From positions 2,604,001 through 2,668,000 of the forward strand of contig NZ_AP014635.1 of assembly GCF_001547935.1 (NCBI RefSeq): DNA of 64,000 nt, written 5' to 3'. This DNA comes from Vibrio tritonius (lineage in GTDB: Bacteria > Pseudomonadota > Gammaproteobacteria > Enterobacterales > Vibrionaceae). The translations under genes and the position numbers were made by a program. The notes under the pieces were generated by a model. It made no database searches. It was given only the letters and a program-made list of their open reading frames with translations, and was not told the origin of the DNA. Of the stretch, positions 8,448-16,995 are shown piece by piece; position 1 is the stretch's first letter, and every line of letters begins with the position of its first letter.

Positions 8448-11400
8448 GATCTTCTCCTTCCTCTAACAGTGGATTATGCCCAACCGCCGCTAACGCGGGA
8501 CGATAACGACTCACGCCGCGCTTTTTATCCAACTCATTTTTCACCACAAAATAGCGACTGAGTGTCGGCGTTGGGTCGGGCTGAGCACAAAATAGCGCAA
8601 TATTGTGTTGCTGCATTAACTCAAATAGACGCCCAATATTCGCGCCGGATAAGCGGCCAATTTCGTCCAACGGCCAGTGAATGCGTACTCGTTCATCGGG
8701 ACACAAAAAGCGTGTCATGCCGCAGAACACCACAATCACCGCCAGCAACGAGATGCCGGTACTGCTCGCTCCTTTCAAATCCGCATCGGTGCGAATATGC
8801 ACCGGACGACCGTTTTCTCGCATTGAGATGGTCAAATCCACCAGCGAATAGAGGTTACTGTTGATATGTGAGCGTTTCATGGTTTCCGACAGCTCTGTGA
8901 GCGCCTGAATAAACATCGAATCAGGCAACGATTGCTGTCCTTGCTCTACCCAGTTATCCCACACTTGTTTAAATGATTTGAGCAGTGGCCACATTTCAAA
9001 CTCCGCCACTTTAGAGCGCAGCTGCACTTCAATATCGCTTATCGCTGGGAACGTGTGTTGGGTATAGACCTTCTCTTTAAGCATGCTCGAGACTTGATTC
9101 ACTTTGCGATTGAGATGCTCTAACGTGTCGTGATATTCAGCGATTAGGTTACCAGATGAGGCGATATTGCTGATAATCGACCGCTCCGCTTGAGGAATAA
9201 ACTCATTAATCAGTTGGCTAATATCATCAATCACCTCCAACTGATAAGTCGTGCTTGATGGCACATGATGCGAGCTTTGACGCCTCGTATCACTGATGTT
9301 GCGCCAAAATTCACCCATCTGAGTAGCGGCGGGTAAGCTTTGCAACTCTGCAGTAATTTCAAGAACTTGCTTACGCAGGTTCATCCGACCGGACTCACTG
9401 CGTTTGAGCAGCGTTTCACACTGGTCTTGCACATGCTGGCGATGGGTTGGCATCACCACAGGTTGGCTAACGAAATCTGTCGGTAACTCTTGCTCCAATG
9501 CGTGGATATCCGAGGCAATGTGTTCAAGACGTTTGAGTTCGTCATTGATCCCTTTTAAGGTCGTCAAATGGGTTTGCTGATCCGCACGCCATTGCTTGGT
9601 CTGATTGTCATACTCAGTTTGATGACGCGCCAATTGCTGCTCTATAGTAAACAGCGCTTGTTGCAGCGCTTGCTCGGCTTGCTGTTTGCTCGTCAGCCCC
9701 GACCACTCGGTTCTCAACCAGGCTTGATACTGATTAACCCGCTCACGGTATTGCGCCACCGCATCAACTCGCTGCTGCGCCTCTTCAACCGCTTGTTTGG
9801 CGACCATTAATACCTTTTCATCAATGCCTTTTTGCGCGCAGGCACGCTGAAACGCAGCTTCAAGGTCAGCGATGCGCTGCTCAAATTGCAACGCTGCATG
9901 AGTGATTTGCTGTTGGATATGTTTGAGCTGCTCATCGAGATCGGCGGCATCTGCACTTTGGTCACTCTCTATTTGCAGCTTTTGCGCTTGCGTGTTGGCA
10001 TCCCACTCTTGACGCTCTTGTTTTGTCGTCTGCTGATACTGTTTGAGCTGAGCTTGCACTTGCTCTAATACCCGTTTTGCCTGTTCGATGCGCGCTTGTG
10101 CCGCTAACTTAGCACTCTCTTTGGCCTCTTCGGTGCGCAATTCAATTTGCTGCAACCGCTCTTGCTGTTTCTTTTGCTGCCGTTCGGCGGTGGTTCGCGT
10201 CACCATCAAGGTTTCGAGATGCTTTTTCGCTTCACGCAGTGCTTTATCAACACGTTGAATCATCTCTTTTTTGAGCTGAATCTTACCCTCAACGTCCTGC
10301 AACTGCTCTTGCAGTATGGCCTCATTGGTGGTGATGCTCGCCTCACCTAATACGGACACATCCAGCGCCAAACCAAAGACCGTTGCGCTTTCTTCGCCCC
10401 ACGTAGGCTGCAAATCTTTGCGGCTGAATAATTGCGGATCAAGCACCTTAGCAATGTGCTGTTGCCAAGAACGATCAGCGTTTTTCAAAAAGGCATGCAG
10501 GGAGTTATCGGCCGGGAAAAGCTGGCGCGAGAGCGCGGTTTGCTGCTCACGTAATTTGTCCAGTTCATGGTTTTGTTGCCCAAGCAGAGCAAGCTGTTCG
10601 TCGCGCTCGTTTTTGGCATTGCTCTCGGCAAGCAGAGCTTGCTGCCATGCAGCTTGCGCCTCATTTAACGCCTGTTGAGCAGATTTACGATCTTGCTCTA
10701 AAGCCGAAATGGCTTGCTGTTCTGGCTGGGTGAAATAACCCGCCACTTGATACTGGCTCTGCTTTTCGCTCACCAAGTTATTGAGTTCCAATAACGATTC
10801 GTTGTGCTGTTCGAGGAGCGCATTGCGACCTTTTTGCCGCTCGTTAAGATAGTCGCTTATCTGTTGATGATGGCGTTTGACCAACTCACTTTGCTGTTGC
10901 AGCTTGGATTTCAGCTTCTGATCTAATTCTGCATGCTGTTTTTGGTGGCTCTGCTGCAATGACTCTTTGGCGCGCAGCATCTTGGTTTCTTCCGCAGAAA
11001 CATGCTTTAACAGAGTATCGTAGTGCTGCTTGGCATCACGCAGGCTTTGTTCAAACTGCGGCAATGCCTCAATGTCATTTTGCTTTTGTTGAATCTCTTC
11101 TTGTTCCCAGCTATCGCGCTGTTCATACAGCAAATTAAGCGCTTTTACCGTGCTTTCTAAACTGCCCTCGGTATCGCTTTTTTCACTGCGTAACGCATGG
11201 CGCTGCTGCTGATAATGCTCTTCGAGCTGTTTTAACTGCTGACCAATTTGGTTAACTTGCTCTTCCAATTCCGCTTTTTGTTTAACCAACTGGCTTTGCC
11301 AGGTTTGCAATTCAGGGAAAGCAGACAGCAAAAATTGCCAATCCTCTTTTAAAGAATCGTATTCACCCACCAACTTACGTAACACGTTTTCTCGGGAACG

Positions 11401-12138
11401 AAACGAATCCAGCGCTTCTAAGTCACGAATTAAGCCTTGGTTTTTCGGGCTATAAGGTAATTCAGGAATCGATAGCTGATCTTCAAGAAAGCTATCGACC
11501 AACATGATCTTAAATTGCTCAAGCAAGCGATCATGTTTGAGCACTACCGAGGTTAACGCCTCCATATGCTGCATATGGGTTGTGGCATCACCAAGACAGT
11601 AACGACCCGCATCGGCAAGGGCTTTGACTCCACTACTGCCACGCCCTAAACGGCGATGATCATTTTGCAATACAGCGCGATATTCGCGCGTAGTGTCATA
11701 TTGATTCGACACCTCAAAGCCGTATTGAGTGACATACTGACGCAGCAAAATACGCGCTTCAACACCCTCATCAAAATGACGCTGCATCGCTGGGCTAAAC
11801 AAAGCGGCATCTGCCGAGCCTGCAATAAATCGATAAGCAAAAGTGTTGCTGTTTTTACGGTACATCACCACGCAGCAAGAGCCACTTTTACGCTCGTACT
11901 CAAACACCACCATGCTCTGATCGCGTGGCAGATAGAAATCCACAAACGACACCTTATCCGCACTTCTATCGACCAACTTTTGCGGCTCTTGCCCGTAGAA
12001 AATAGGAATAAGCGTTAACGCGGAGGTCTTGCCTGCCCCGTTATCTCCGGTGTTATTGGTTTGATCATAACAATCAATCCGAGTGCGAATGCCACGGTAA
12101 TACGAGTCATGCAAAATAATGGCTTTAAGTCCAAACAT
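8440..12138 (-). CDS. JetC/MksB-like SMC ATPase
   Basis: A 1232-residue SMC protein, the motor that would extrude plasmid DNA loops. The Walker A GDNGAGKT is at residues 31-38, in the usual SMC position directly after the first beta strands. Two very long coiled-coil arms rich in Gln, Glu, Lys and Leu run from about 250 to 1000, broken near 560-620 by a globular hinge-like piece (WGEESATVFGLALDVSVLGE). The C-terminal head has GASSTGISLLAVIVVFCGM in the signature position and a Walker B (VRIHWPLDEIGRLS). It is the first gene of the operon. A strong hairpin sits immediately before its ATG. The gene order SMC-KITE-kleisin-nuclease differs from canonical jetABCD. Confidence 0.85.
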   Translation of the reverse strand: MFGLKAIILHDSYYRGIRTRIDCYDQTNNTGDNGAGKTSALTLIPIFYGQEPQKLVDRSADKVSFVDFYLPRDQSMVVFEYERKSGSCCVVMYRKNSNTFAYRFIAGSADAALFSPAMQRHFDEGVEARILLRQYVTQYGFEVSNQYDTTREYRAVLQNDHRRLGRGSSGVKALADAGRYCLGDATTHMQHMEALTSVVLKHDRLLEQFKIMLVDSFLEDQLSIPELPYSPKNQGLIRDLEALDSFRSRENVLRKLVGEYDSLKEDWQFLLSAFPELQTWQSQLVKQKAELEEQVNQIGQQLKQLEEHYQQQRHALRSEKSDTEGSLESTVKALNLLYEQRDSWEQEEIQQKQNDIEALPQFEQSLRDAKQHYDTLLKHVSAEETKMLRAKESLQQSHQKQHAELDQKLKSKLQQQSELVKRHHQQISDYLNERQKGRNALLEQHNESLLELNNLVSEKQSQYQVAGYFTQPEQQAISALEQDRKSAQQALNEAQAAWQQALLAESNAKNERDEQLALLGQQNHELDKLREQQTALSRQLFPADNSLHAFLKNADRSWQQHIAKVLDPQLFSRKDLQPTWGEESATVFGLALDVSVLGEASITTNEAILQEQLQDVEGKIQLKKEMIQRVDKALREAKKHLETLMVTRTTAERQQKKQQERLQQIELRTEEAKESAKLAAQARIEQAKRVLEQVQAQLKQYQQTTKQERQEWDANTQAQKLQIESDQSADAADLDEQLKHIQQQITHAALQFEQRIADLEAAFQRACAQKGIDEKVLMVAKQAVEEAQQRVDAVAQYRERVNQYQAWLRTEWSGLTSKQQAEQALQQALFTIEQQLARHQTEYDNQTKQWRADQQTHLTTLKGINDELKRLEHIASDIHALEQELPTDFVSQPVVMPTHRQHVQDQCETLLKRSESGRMNLRKQVLEITAELQSLPAATQMGEFWRNISDTRRQSSHHVPSSTTYQLEVIDDISQLINEFIPQAERSIISNIASSGNLIAEYHDTLEHLNRKVNQVSSMLKEKVYTQHTFPAISDIEVQLRSKVAEFEMWPLLKSFKQVWDNWVEQGQQSLPDSMFIQALTELSETMKRSHINSNLYSLVDLTISMRENGRPVHIRTDADLKGASSTGISLLAVIVVFCGMTRFLCPDERVRIHWPLDEIGRLSGANIGRLFELMQQHNIALFCAQPDPTPTLSRYFVVKNELDKKRGVSRYRPALAAVGHNPLLEEGEDHE

Positions 12139-12141
12139 GAA

Positions 12142-12170
12142 GAGACCTTTGAATAAACAACAAAGGTCTC
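12142..12170 (-). promoter_or_regulatory. Perfect inverted repeat abutting the JetC-like start codon
   Basis: GAGACCTTTG and CAAAGGTCTC form a perfect 10-bp inverted repeat around a 9-base spacer. On the mRNA its 3' arm ends three bases before the ATG and occupies the ribosome-binding region, where no other Shine-Dalgarno is visible. It may occlude translation, act as an operator, or attenuate read-through from the upstream co-directional lysE gene. No long T tract follows, which disfavours a simple terminator. Confidence 0.7.
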
Positions 12171-12244
12171 ATTGTACTCATCGCGCCACACAAAAAAGGG
12201 AAACACGCCAAAAATCGCAGCAGAAGTGTGATCGCGATTGCCCT

Positions 12245-12829
12245 TTAACCCAACATTGGCAGGGTTGAAGCCACCAGCAAGCTGGCCATTGACCAGTTAA
12301 ACCAACGCACATGATGATCGTGTTTAAGAAACTGACTGATTTTCTTTCCTGCATACACCCAGCTAATACAGCAAGGTATGTTGATCGAAACAAAGATAAA
12401 GGTAATCACCCCCAGCCCCCACAAACTCGCCGTGGGGTTATATAAACTGACAGCAGAAAGCGCCATCGACCAACCTTTTGGGTTCACCCATTGAAACAAC
12501 ATCGCCGAGAAAAACGTCATTGGCCGATAAGCTTGCGTTTCCAATTTAGGTTTACTGCGCGCAATTTTGAACGCCAAATAGAGCAAGAAAAGACCGCTCA
12601 ACACCTGCAAAACTTGGTGCGCGATAGGAAAGCGAGTAAACACCCCCGACATGCCAACGCCCACCAAAAACACCATTAAACCAAACCCCAGAGCCACTCC
12701 CAGAATATGCGGAATACTGCGGGCAAATCCAATGTTCGCCCCAGAAGTCATTAACATCATGTTGTTAGGGCCAGGGGTAAAGGTAGAAACAAAAGCAAAC
12801 AGAACTAATGCCAACAGCTGATCATTCAT
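12245..12829 (-). CDS. LysE/RhtB-family amino-acid exporter
   Basis: A 194-residue inner-membrane protein with about six hydrophobic helices. It carries the RhtB/LysE N-terminal signature FTPGPNNMMLMTSGANIGF (residues 18-36), followed by the usual glycine-rich helix (PHILGVALGFGLMVF) and WVNPKGWSMALSAV near residue 113. The family exports amino acids or their derivatives out of the cytosol. It lies divergent to an Lrp/AsnC regulator, an arrangement in which the regulator typically senses the exported amino acid and activates the exporter. The substrate cannot be specified. It is co-directional with the SMC operon, 106 bases upstream. Confidence 0.92.
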   Translation of the reverse strand: MNDQLLALVLFAFVSTFTPGPNNMMLMTSGANIGFARSIPHILGVALGFGLMVFLVGVGMSGVFTRFPIAHQVLQVLSGLFLLYLAFKIARSKPKLETQAYRPMTFFSAMLFQWVNPKGWSMALSAVSLYNPTASLWGLGVITFIFVSINIPCCISWVYAGKKISQFLKHDHHVRWFNWSMASLLVASTLPMLG

Positions 12830-12938
12830 TTTTTGTCCTTAAGTAACATCATTCGATGAGCAAAAGGATACGTAGAATGCAGCGCAATTTTGTGCTTATA
12901 TTGTGTTCATTAGCCTTAATTAAACAACAATATTGCCC

Positions 12939-13382
12939 ATGGATAAATTTAACGAAAGAATCTTGCATGAGCTACGCAAGGACGGCAGATTATCGAATGT
13001 TGAGCTTGCAGAACGCGTGGGGCTATCTCCTTCCGCGACACTGCGCCGTGTACAAGATCTTGAACGCACAGGCGTGATCAAAGGCTATCGCGCCATACTC
13101 GATCGCGATCAGCTTAATATCGGCGTGGTCGCTTATGTCTCTGTTGGACTCAACAACCACAGTAAACAGTCTCAACTCGCCTTTCTGCAACACATTATGG
13201 CCGTACCGGAAATTGTGGAATGCCATAACATTACTGGAGTTTACGAATACCTACTGCGCATTGAAGCCCGCGATTTAAAACACTTTCAACGCATTCACGC
13301 CGATGTGCTTGGCGAATGCAAACAAGTGCGCGAACTCAATACCACCGTGGTGATGGACTCCCCAAAAGACGAAAGACAGTAA
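12939..13382 (+). CDS. Lrp/AsnC-family transcriptional regulator
   Basis: A 147-residue regulator. The N-terminal helix-turn-helix (LSNVELAERVGLSPSATLRRVQ region, residues about 15-45) is followed by VIKGYRAILDRDQLNIGVVAYVSV and the RAM ligand-binding/oligomerisation domain, ending LNTTVVMDSPKD. I use the ATG at 12939 (MDKFNERILHELRKDG), the conserved family start, rather than a TTG two codons earlier. It is transcribed away from the LysE-type exporter and probably controls it in response to an amino acid. Length is normal for the family. Three operator-like palindromes lie just beyond its stop. Confidence 0.92.
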   Translation: MDKFNERILHELRKDGRLSNVELAERVGLSPSATLRRVQDLERTGVIKGYRAILDRDQLNIGVVAYVSVGLNNHSKQSQLAFLQHIMAVPEIVECHNITGVYEYLLRIEARDLKHFQRIHADVLGECKQVRELNTTVVMDSPKDERQ

Positions 13383-13426
13383 GAGCAAAATAGACAGTTT
13401 GAGAACCCTGCCCTACGTCCATTTAC

Positions 13427-13512
13427 ACTTTTATGCGCATAAAAATGTAAAATTCCGCACTTTTCTGCGCATAAAAAAGTTTGAATCCACACTTTTCTGC
13501 GCCTAAAAAATA
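13427..13512. repeat. Three palindromes at exact 32-bp spacing
   Basis: Copies at 13427-13448, 13459-13480 and 13491-13512 share CACTTTTnTGCGCATAAAAA. The first is a near-perfect 22-bp inverted repeat around GCGC; the second and third keep the left arm with one or two changes on the right. The 32-base period is close to three helical turns, so a protein bound at each site would face the same side. They sit between two convergent genes, not in an obvious promoter. Confidence 0.75.
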
Positions 13513-13531
13513 GACAACAGCGTTAAAACCA

Positions 13532-13580
13532 ACGTGACCGTAAGCCGATCACGTTGACCTTATCCCCTAGTGGGGATAAA
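13532..13580. other. Two adjacent intergenic hairpins
   Basis: AACGTGA/TCACGTT (13532-13556, 11-base loop) is followed by TTATCCCCTAGTGGGGATAA (13561-13580, near-perfect palindrome). They lie between the converging lrp and J-domain genes and could serve as terminators without T tracts or belong to a repeat element. Confidence 0.45.
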
Positions 13581-13646
13581 ACAACAAAGTGAAGCAGCTC
13601 AATGTTTAATTCTCTACAGCTAGTTCAACTTAGTCATTGACTCTTT

Positions 13647-14864
13647 TTAATCAAAGAAATCGAAAAATTCATCAATATCAGATAGATCTATTGGCCCACC
13701 AAAAGATGGAAACATAGGTTTAAACCTATCGCGTCGTTGACGCAACACTAACTGGATATCTTGCACTGTGCGTATCGACTGAATTTTATCTCTCAGTCCC
13801 TGAGCTTCTTTGGTCAGCCCCAGTCTATAGTCTTCTAACTCTTTCTTCCGACTATTTTTGTTACCACCACCAAAACGATGCCAAACTTGGCTCTTTAAGT
13901 CTGGCCCCGCTTTCAACTGGTGATATTCGATCTCCAATTGGTCGAGTTTTTGCTGCAAATTCTGAGTAAGACCATTTAGCGCCTTTTCATCTAAATTCAT
14001 TTCAAAATCAGGCAGCCACGTTTGTGCTAGCATCAACATGCCAAAAATATCTTTCTCTTTTTTTGCTTGAGAAAGTTGTTGCATCAACTCATGATGCTGC
14101 TGCTTTTTCTCAGTATCTTGGATGCGATCGGGATGAAGCTGTCTTGCTAACTGCTTATAGAGTTTATTGATGTCTTTATTCTCAAACAATGCTGAAATAT
14201 CGTTATCTGCTTCATTAAACCAGGGTTCATCCTCTTCATCGTCGAAAAATGAGAAGGTATCGTCGTCAAAATCAGCACCATCCTCACTCTTCGCCTCTTT
14301 TTTCGCCGCCTGCTCTCGAAGAGATTCAAGATACTGTATGAAACTATCTGGATGACTAATCATCTCTTTCAATTGTTCATCAGTAAGATCTATATCCAAC
14401 CCAGTGATAGCCGAAACCTCCGCACGAACAAGATCATAATCTTCTTTGCTAGGTTCATAAGCTTCATCTTCAGGATGAGCTTTTGATAGCGCAGCTTGAT
14501 ACTGTTCTCGCAATGGCTCTGAGCTCTTGATTCGAAAAGGATTTGCTTCCAAAAGATCAAACTCTTCACTAATCCAGTCGTAGAGAGTATCACGCATACT
14601 GCCTTTAATACTTTTACGAGAAATAAAACTGATTAGGTGTGCAATCAACTCCTCGGTTGCCGCACATACCTCTTGTTCAGTGCCTTCAAGCTCGAGGCGA
14701 AACTGGTCCAAAAAGTTCGTTATTTTTTCATCGTAACGCTGGTTGCGCGCTTGGCGCTTTTCGATCTGCTGCCAAAGCTTTTGCACTCTTCCCCAACCAG
14801 ACTTTGAAGGCTTTGACGTTGCTTGAATACTTAAAGGGGTTACAACTAGATTATTCATATACAT
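13647..14864 (-). CDS. J-domain (DnaJ-like) protein
   Basis: A 405-residue cytosolic protein with an internal J domain: DINKLYKQLARQLHPDRIQD carries the His-Pro-Asp motif that stimulates DnaK ATPase, at about residues 232-252, followed by a helix (LMQQLSQAKKEKDIFGMLML). There is no Gly/Phe-rich or zinc-finger region, so it is not DnaJ itself but a specialised co-chaperone. The N-terminal 200 residues are helical with acidic stretches (EDGADFDDDTFSFFDDEEDE near 195). The start may be the Met two codons in. No operon partner; it converges on the Lrp gene. The client is unknown. Confidence 0.82.
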   Translation of the reverse strand: MYMNNLVVTPLSIQATSKPSKSGWGRVQKLWQQIEKRQARNQRYDEKITNFLDQFRLELEGTEQEVCAATEELIAHLISFISRKSIKGSMRDTLYDWISEEFDLLEANPFRIKSSEPLREQYQAALSKAHPEDEAYEPSKEDYDLVRAEVSAITGLDIDLTDEQLKEMISHPDSFIQYLESLREQAAKKEAKSEDGADFDDDTFSFFDDEEDEPWFNEADNDISALFENKDINKLYKQLARQLHPDRIQDTEKKQQHHELMQQLSQAKKEKDIFGMLMLAQTWLPDFEMNLDEKALNGLTQNLQQKLDQLEIEYHQLKAGPDLKSQVWHRFGGGNKNSRKKELEDYRLGLTKEAQGLRDKIQSIRTVQDIQLVLRQRRDRFKPMFPSFGGPIDLSDIDEFFDFFD

Positions 14865-15177
14865 TTCGCTACGTAGAGAGTGAGGCTGATAAAAACTAAG
14901 TCACAAGGCTATCACAATACAATATGTGGAGTGCATTGCTGGCTAAAAATGACCATGTCAATATCAAAATGATGACATCGGTCTAACGAACGAGTGAGAG
15001 GTTAACGTGTCAATCAAGTGGGAGCGTTTCATTGATAATGGCAGTTACTCCATTTTTCACACGATCAATTAAATCTCAATAAACACAGACAAATCACCAC
15101 ATTCCTCAATAATCCTGCGAAGTAAAACGTTTTTCCTCAGGTTAACTCCTTGTTATGAAGGTATAAACTAGGTCTCA
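14865..15177. other. Intergenic region upstream of the PTS gene with a LacI-operator-like site
   Basis: No gene is visible. TAAAACGTTTTT at 15123-15134 has the central CG palindrome typical of LacI/GalR-family operators and may serve the regulator encoded beyond the PTS gene. The PTS promoter could lie here or in the short stretch after the following repeat element. Confidence 0.4.
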
Positions 15178-15443
15178 TATACCCAAATAACCTCAATATG
15201 CTGTTTCAGCGAGAATGTATTCGCTTATAGGCAAGGCACCGATTTGAATACATAGTGATTCTACGTAGAAAATCGGTAACGCAGCATAGGAGCGAATACA
15301 GCTCGCCCCTTGGGAGCTCATCAACAAGCCCATTTCTGCGCCCAATGACGTTGAAAGGGAATGACCATTCCTTCCGTCATTAAGCCTGACCTGTGCTCGT
15401 TGATGAAGCTCTGAAGTCTGCATCTTGAGGTCATTTGGGTATA
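15178..15443. repeat. Full copy A of a Vibrio palindromic (MITE-like) element
   Basis: A 266-bp element bounded by TATACCCAAATAACCTCAA and its near inverted repeat (TTGAGGTCATTTGGGTATA). The interior is also rich in inverted repeats (ATTCGCT...AGCGAAT; CGATTTtCTACG). It matches 53743-53991 in inverted orientation along nearly its whole length, with about 17 extra bases near 15300-15316. It lies 40 bases before the PTS start codon. No credible protein is encoded. Confidence 0.9.
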
Positions 15444-15483
15444 CCAACCACAGTGTTCATCGTGCTTCAATTAAAGGATTAAT

Positions 15484-16995
15484 ATGGCCAACTTAGTCAA
15501 AACACTTTCCGCCTCGGTATCCAAACTGTCATTAATAGGTCGAGCTTTAATGCTGCCTATTTCTCTTCTCCCTGCTGCTGGGCTGCTGCTCGCTTTGGGA
15601 GACAAGTTTGGTATTGATTTAATGATGCAAGCAGGTGGCGTTATTTTTGATAACTTGCCGCTTCTGTTTGCTATCGGCTCTGCCGTTGGTCTGGCGGGGG
15701 AGTCAGGTATCGCAGCCCTTTCGGCAGCGGTATCGATTCTGATCATCAACTCAACCATCAGTTCGCTCCTGCACATCACTTCAGAAATGGCATCGAGCGG
15801 CGGAAAATACGCCATGGTTCTGGGGATACCGACCCTCCAGATGGGGGTATTTGGTGGCCTCATTTCAGGGATTCTCGCGGCAGTTTGCTACCAGAAATTT
15901 CATGATATGAAGCTTCCGGAATTTTTAGGGTTCTTTGCAGGAAAGCGATTTGTTGCTATTTCGACAGCGGCCTTTTCTTTCATTTTGGGACTGATACTGC
16001 CCTATGTTTGGGTTTACGTTCAAAATGGCATCGATGCGTTATCACAAATCGTTAATGGCGATAATCAGGCTCTCTCAACCTTCATTTTTGGCTTTGTCGA
16101 ACGAGCGCTGATTCCACTCGGCTTACACCATGTATGGTATCCGTCATTCTGGTTCTCTTTTGGGGAATACATCGGTCCAAATGGCACAGTGACCACAGGC
16201 GATCAGACCATTTGGTTCAAAATGCTTTCTGATGGGGTGAAATCATTCTCCACCAACACCTACAACGATGCGGGTAAGTTCATGCAAGGCGAATTCCCAT
16301 TAATGCTGTTTGCATTACCTGCTGCTTGCCTTGCTATGTATCATGAAGCCCACACTCGCAATAAAAAGATTGCTGCCGGCATCTTGTTTTCAGCCGCATT
16401 AACCTGCTTCATAACTGGCATTACCGAACCCGTTGAGTTTACGTTTATCTTCGTTGCGCCAGTGCTATACGTTTTCAATGCGATTATGGCAGGCTTGTCC
16501 TACATGACGATGTACCTCATGGGGGCACACATTGCTAAGTCATTCTCAGCCGGACTGATTGACTATATTTCTTTTGGGATCATGCCGTCGTTTAATGGCT
16601 TTCAGACACATTGGATTAACGCGATCATCATCGGCATCCCAATGGGGTTGATCTATTACTTTGTGTTTAGAGTGGTCATCCGTAAATTTGATGTCAAAAC
16701 ACCAGGCAGAACCGAAAGCACTAACTCAGTCGATAACCTAGACGATCAAGCGTTAGCCAATAACGTTATTGAAGCGATTGGTGGGTTAACCAATATACAC
16801 AGCTCAACCGCTTGCATCACCCGTTTACGACTTGAAGTGAATGATAAAAACGAAGTAAGCAAAGAGCAGCTAAGCCAACTCGGCGCTCAAGGCGTTGTTT
16901 ATGTCGGTGACGTCGGCATTCAAGTCGTGCTTGGTGCTAGGGCTCAATTCATTTCCAATATCATTGAGCAAAAAATGCAGCCCCAGCCTAAGTGA
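15484..16995 (+). CDS. PTS sugar permease, EIICB, glucose/GlcNAc/maltose superfamily
   Basis: A 503-residue inner-membrane phosphotransferase permease. The EIIC part (residues 1-400) has about ten hydrophobic segments and the family start LIGRALMLPISLLPAAGLLLA; the stretch ITGITEPVEFTFIFVAPVLY near 315 is the conserved sugar-site loop. After a linker, the EIIB domain (about 420-500) carries the phospho-cysteine in STACITRLRLEV. There is no EIIA domain, so phosphate must come from a separate EIIA. The ribosome site (AAAGGA) is seven bases before the ATG. The gene ends next to a convergent LacI-type gene. The sugar is not determinable. Confidence 0.92.
   Translation: MANLVKTLSASVSKLSLIGRALMLPISLLPAAGLLLALGDKFGIDLMMQAGGVIFDNLPLLFAIGSAVGLAGESGIAALSAAVSILIINSTISSLLHITSEMASSGGKYAMVLGIPTLQMGVFGGLISGILAAVCYQKFHDMKLPEFLGFFAGKRFVAISTAAFSFILGLILPYVWVYVQNGIDALSQIVNGDNQALSTFIFGFVERALIPLGLHHVWYPSFWFSFGEYIGPNGTVTTGDQTIWFKMLSDGVKSFSTNTYNDAGKFMQGEFPLMLFALPAACLAMYHEAHTRNKKIAAGILFSAALTCFITGITEPVEFTFIFVAPVLYVFNAIMAGLSYMTMYLMGAHIAKSFSAGLIDYISFGIMPSFNGFQTHWINAIIIGIPMGLIYYFVFRVVIRKFDVKTPGRTESTNSVDNLDDQALANNVIEAIGGLTNIHSSTACITRLRLEVNDKNEVSKEQLSQLGAQGVVYVGDVGIQVVLGARAQFISNIIEQKMQPQPK

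Noticed and set aside
12933-12941. TTG start for the Lrp/AsnC regulator
   Set aside because: The ATG two codons later gives the standard family N-terminus.
13427-13580. Integron attC sites
   Set aside because: The palindromes lack the GTTRRRY/RYYYAAC core sites and there is no cassette or integrase.
15193-15447. Open frames inside both full copies of the palindromic element (also 53763-53963)
   Set aside because: They follow from the repeat sequence itself, are not conserved as protein between the two copies beyond DNA identity, and have no ribosome site.
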